Of a stretch of 23,426 bases of DNA, positions 21,436 to 23,426 are shown piece by piece. Position numbers and translations under genes: made by a program. Within the stretch, counting starts at the first letter, position 1. Each line of letters begins with the position of its first letter. Origin of the DNA: REEP01 sp964517265 (GTDB taxonomy: Bacteria; Pseudomonadota; Alphaproteobacteria; Rhodospirillales; Defluviicoccaceae); NCBI GenBank assembly GCA_964517265.1, contig CAZFBS010000045.1, positions 1-23,426 of the forward strand. Direction: 5' to 3'. Below the pieces are notes generated by a model. That model was given only the letters and a program-made list of their open reading frames with translations. It was not told where the DNA came from and did no database searches.

Positions 21436-22052
21436 TTCAACCGCTCCACCAGTTGCTCGACCGCTGCGGACGTCAGAACAAGGGTCTCGCGACGGAGGAT
21501 ATCGTAAACATTGGCGCCCCGGGTCGGCAGCAGATCGACGCCGACGACGTTCCGGGCAGCCCGGACAAACCCTGGCTCCATCTCGTTGCCGTCGATGATG
21601 AGGACGGATTTCCAACCCAGCCGCGCCGCATGTCCGGCCAGGACCTTGGTCTTGCCTTCGGGCAGTTCGGCCTTGTCCAGAACCACCAGTTCACCCGCCG
21701 CCTGCTTTGCTGAAAGCGCGGTCTTCAATGCCAAGCGCCGCACTTTTTTCGGCAGTGCATGAGCGTGATCGCGAGGGACCGGTCCAAAGGCGACGCCGCC
21801 GCCGCGCTGATGGGGCCCCTTCAGCGAACCCTGGCGCGCTCGCCCCGTCCCTTTCTGCCGGAACGGCTTCTTTGAGGTTCCGCGCACTTCGTTGCGCGAT
21901 TTGACCTTGTGTGTGCCCGCCCGGCGCTTGGCCAACTGCCAGTTCACCGCCCGGGCGAGCAGATCGGGGCGGACATCAAGGCCGAACACCGCTTCGTCGA
22001 GCTCAACAGTGGCGACGGTCTCATTGTCCACATTGATAACGTTGCACTGCAT
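21432..22052 (-). CDS. rplD: 50S ribosomal protein L4
   Basis: The 206-residue L4 has a tunnel-lining loop and in E. coli autoregulates the S10 operon. Signatures are RAGTHKVKSRNEVRGTSKKP, RQKGTGRARQGSLKGPHQRG and GGGVAFGPVPRDHAHALPKK, and the C-terminal part has NVVGVDLLPTRGANVYDILR. Length is normal. It starts 5 bases after the rplC stop. Confidence 0.98.
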   Translation of the reverse strand: MQCNVINVDNETVATVELDEAVFGLDVRPDLLARAVNWQLAKRRAGTHKVKSRNEVRGTSKKPFRQKGTGRARQGSLKGPHQRGGGVAFGPVPRDHAHALPKKVRRLALKTALSAKQAAGELVVLDKAELPEGKTKVLAGHAARLGWKSVLIIDGNEMEPGFVRAARNVVGVDLLPTRGANVYDILRRETLVLTSAAVEQLVERLK

Positions 22053-22057
22053 GGCGC

Positions 22058-22894
22058 CTATTCCTTCCCGGCCGGCGCGCCGGCACCCGCGTCTGCCTGA
22101 GGCGTGTCTGCCTGAGGCATGTCTGGCGCCGGGACATCAGCCGACGAGTTCTCAGTCACGGGCGCATCGACCGGAGCAGCTTCCGCCGGCGGTGCATCCA
22201 CCGCATTATCGGCGCCTGGGGCCCCGCGTACGGCGGCGGGAAACGGCACGCCTTCGGTGCCCGGCCGCTTCACCGCATCCCGGATCAACACATAGCCGCC
22301 CTTCGAGCCGGGAACGGCGCCGCGCAACATGATCAGCCCACGCTCGGCATCCGTCTGTACCACCACCAAATTGTGCACCGTGACCCGCCGATCGCCCAGA
22401 TGCCCCGGCATTTTCTTGCCTTTGAAGACCTTGCCGGGATCCTGACGGTTGCCGGTCGAGCCGAGGCTGCGATGGGTGACGGAAACGCCATGAGATGCCC
22501 TCAGACCATGAAATCCATGCCGCTTCATGCCCCCCGCAAAGCCCTTACCGAGCGACTGCCCGGTTACATCGACATACTGGCCGGCGAGAAAATGATCGGC
22601 GATCAGTTCTGCGCCGACATCGACCAGCGCGTCCTCGGAAACGCGGAACTCGAACAGCCGCTGCTTCGGCTCCACCTTGGCCTTGGCGAAGTGACCCCGC
22701 TCGGGCTTTGTCACGTTCTTCACCTTGGCCTTGCCGCAGCCCAGCTGCAACGCGGCGTAACCGTCCCGCTCGACCGTTCTCTGCGCCACCACCTGACACT
22801 GATCGACTTTCAGCACCGTCACCGGCACGTGGCTACCGTCCTCGGCAAAAAGCCGTGACATTCCGAGCTTCTGAGCAATGAGTCCCGTGCGCAT
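22058..22894 (-). CDS. rplC: 50S ribosomal protein L3 with a long acidic C-terminal tail
   Basis: L3 initiates large-subunit assembly and reaches the peptidyl transferase centre. The core (1 to about 222) begins MRTGLIAQKLGMSRLFAEDG and contains GGMKRHGFHGLRASHGVS and RQDPGKVFKGKKMPGHLG, including the glutamine that is methylated by PrmB in E. coli. The last 55 or so residues (about 224-278) are an Ala/Pro/Asp/Glu-rich, nearly lysine-free tail with the repeat PQAD. It is encoded partly by a 15-base tandem duplication at 22091-22120. Such tails occur on some alphaproteobacterial L3 proteins, but this one is long and acidic for a ribosomal protein. Confidence 0.98.
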   Translation of the reverse strand: MRTGLIAQKLGMSRLFAEDGSHVPVTVLKVDQCQVVAQRTVERDGYAALQLGCGKAKVKNVTKPERGHFAKAKVEPKQRLFEFRVSEDALVDVGAELIADHFLAGQYVDVTGQSLGKGFAGGMKRHGFHGLRASHGVSVTHRSLGSTGNRQDPGKVFKGKKMPGHLGDRRVTVHNLVVVQTDAERGLIMLRGAVPGSKGGYVLIRDAVKRPGTEGVPFPAAVRGAPGADNAVDAPPAEAAPVDAPVTENSSADVPAPDMPQADTPQADAGAGAPAGKE

Positions 22895-22906
22895 CAGACC
22901 CCAATC

Positions 22907-23215
22907 CTAAAGCTTGATCTCGACATCGACACCCGCGGCAAGATCCAGCTTCATCAGCGCGTCCACGGTCTGAGGTGTCGGGTCGACAATGTCCAGAACC
23001 CGCTTGTGCGTGCGAATTTCGAACTGTTCACGCGATTTCTTGTCGATGTGCGGGGAACGCAGCACGGTATAGCGTTCGATCCGGGTGGGAAGTGGAATCG
23101 GACCCCGGACGCGGGCACCCGTGCGCCGGGCCGTGTTCACGATCTCACGTGCCGATTGATCAAGCACGCGATGATCGAAGGCCTTGAGCCCGATCCTGAT
23201 ATTCTGGTTTTCCAT
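22907..23215 (-). CDS. rpsJ: 30S ribosomal protein S10
   Basis: The 102-residue S10 functions in the 30S head and with NusB in transcription antitermination. It begins MENQNIRIGLKAFDHRVLDQ and contains RRTGARVRGPIPLPTRIERY, TVLRSPHIDKKSREQFEIR and a closing LAAGVDVEIKL. Length is normal. It is the first gene of the S10 operon proper, 167 bases after the end of tuf and 12 bases before rplC. Confidence 0.99.
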   Translation of the reverse strand: MENQNIRIGLKAFDHRVLDQSAREIVNTARRTGARVRGPIPLPTRIERYTVLRSPHIDKKSREQFEIRTHKRVLDIVDPTPQTVDALMKLDLAAGVDVEIKL

Positions 23216-23233
23216 CTACTTATGCCCGCCTCA

Positions 23234-23281
23234 CTATCAACCTTCTGCCTGGGCAACCATCTGCCAGGGTAATCCACTGCC
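23234..23281 (-). repeat. Three imperfect 16-bp tandem repeats upstream of rpsJ
   Basis: Read on the minus strand, GGCAGTGGATTACCCT, GGCAGATGGTTGCCCA and GGCAGAAGGTTGATAG follow one another without spacers. Neighbouring copies agree at 11 of 16 positions, all beginning GGCAG. They lie 19 bases upstream of the rpsJ ATG, within the leader or promoter region of the S10 operon. The remainder of the tuf-rpsJ gap (23282-23382) shows only a weak promoter-like GTGACA and no clear terminator. Confidence 0.6.
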
Positions 23282-23382
23282 GGAGCAATCCTTTACCCCA
23301 GTCCTTGTTTTTGTCACGCTCACGTCGCGTGGTGCCTTCGGCAGCCCGCTCCCGTTGCGCCTTCGCCGGTACCCGTTTGGGA

Positions 23383-23426
23383 TTATTCGAGTACTTTGGC
23401 GACGACGCCGGCGCCGACGGTTCGTC
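23383..23426 (-). CDS. tuf: C-terminal end of elongation factor Tu
   Basis: The last 44 bases read on the minus strand as RTVGAGVVAKVLE followed by TAA (stop at 23383-23385). This is the nearly invariant C-terminus of EF-Tu, which delivers aminoacyl-tRNA to the ribosome. The gene continues beyond the right edge. Its position just upstream of rpsJ matches the fusA-tuf-rpsJ order of Proteobacteria. Confidence 0.95.
   Translation of the reverse strand, partial: RTVGAGVVAKVLE

Noticed and set aside
1..23426. CRISPR array, insertion sequence, toxin-antitoxin, defence or biosynthetic system
   Set aside because: No regularly spaced repeats with unique spacers, no transposase, nuclease or toxin motifs, and no biosynthetic core enzymes were found. 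The gene content is housekeeping apart from the Hsp20 pair and the regulators.

Overview
The window comes from a GC-rich bacterium, almost certainly an alphaproteobacterium and probably from the Rhodospirillales or a related order. The evidence is an ATP12-type F1-ATPase assembly chaperone, a ribosomal protein locus in alphaproteobacterial order (secY-adk-rpsM-rpsK-rpoA-rplQ, with no rpmJ, infA or rpsD), and rarA, a RluA-family pseudouridine synthase, a HAD phosphatase and ATP12 following rplQ. The order-level placement is an inference.

Right two thirds (about 9150-23426, all on the minus strand). This is the S10-spc-alpha cluster, read right to left: the 3' end of tuf, then rpsJ, rplC, rplD, rplW, rplB, rpsS, rplV, rpsC, rplP, rpmC, rpsQ, rplN, rplX, rplE, rpsN, rpsH, rplF, rplR, rpsE, rpmD, rplO, secY, adk, rpsM, rpsK, rpoA and rplQ. 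Genes are mostly separated by 0-40 bases or overlap in ATGA or TAATG junctions. A near-consensus sigma70 promoter lies between adk and rpsM, so the alpha operon can be transcribed independently. Two hairpins interrupt the cluster between rpmD and rplO. A GC-rich hairpin follows rplQ.

Middle (2730-8889, minus strand). A second run of genes reads rarA, a beta-phosphoglucomutase-type HAD hydrolase, a RluC-like pseudouridine synthase, two small heat-shock proteins (Hsp20), a phosphoglycolate phosphatase-like HAD hydrolase, the ATP12 chaperone and an acylphosphatase. The Hsp20 pair appears to sit inside an otherwise typical rluC-HAD-ATP12 arrangement and has its own 180-base upstream region with a candidate promoter.

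Left end (1-2722). The plus strand carries the tail of an unidentified gene, then lipB (octanoyltransferase) and a diguanylate cyclase. The cyclase's N-terminal region resembles the zinc-binding CZB domain of DgcZ but lacks most ligands. On the minus strand, tRNA-Leu(GAG), with a recognisable promoter, is followed directly by a LiuR-like MerR regulator whose putative operator abuts the tRNA 3' end.

No mobile element, CRISPR array, phage gene or defence system was seen. Most of the window is conserved housekeeping DNA. The points of interest are local: intra-operon hairpins, short repeats, the inserted Hsp20 pair, the degenerate sensor of the cyclase, and the acidic tail on ribosomal protein L3.
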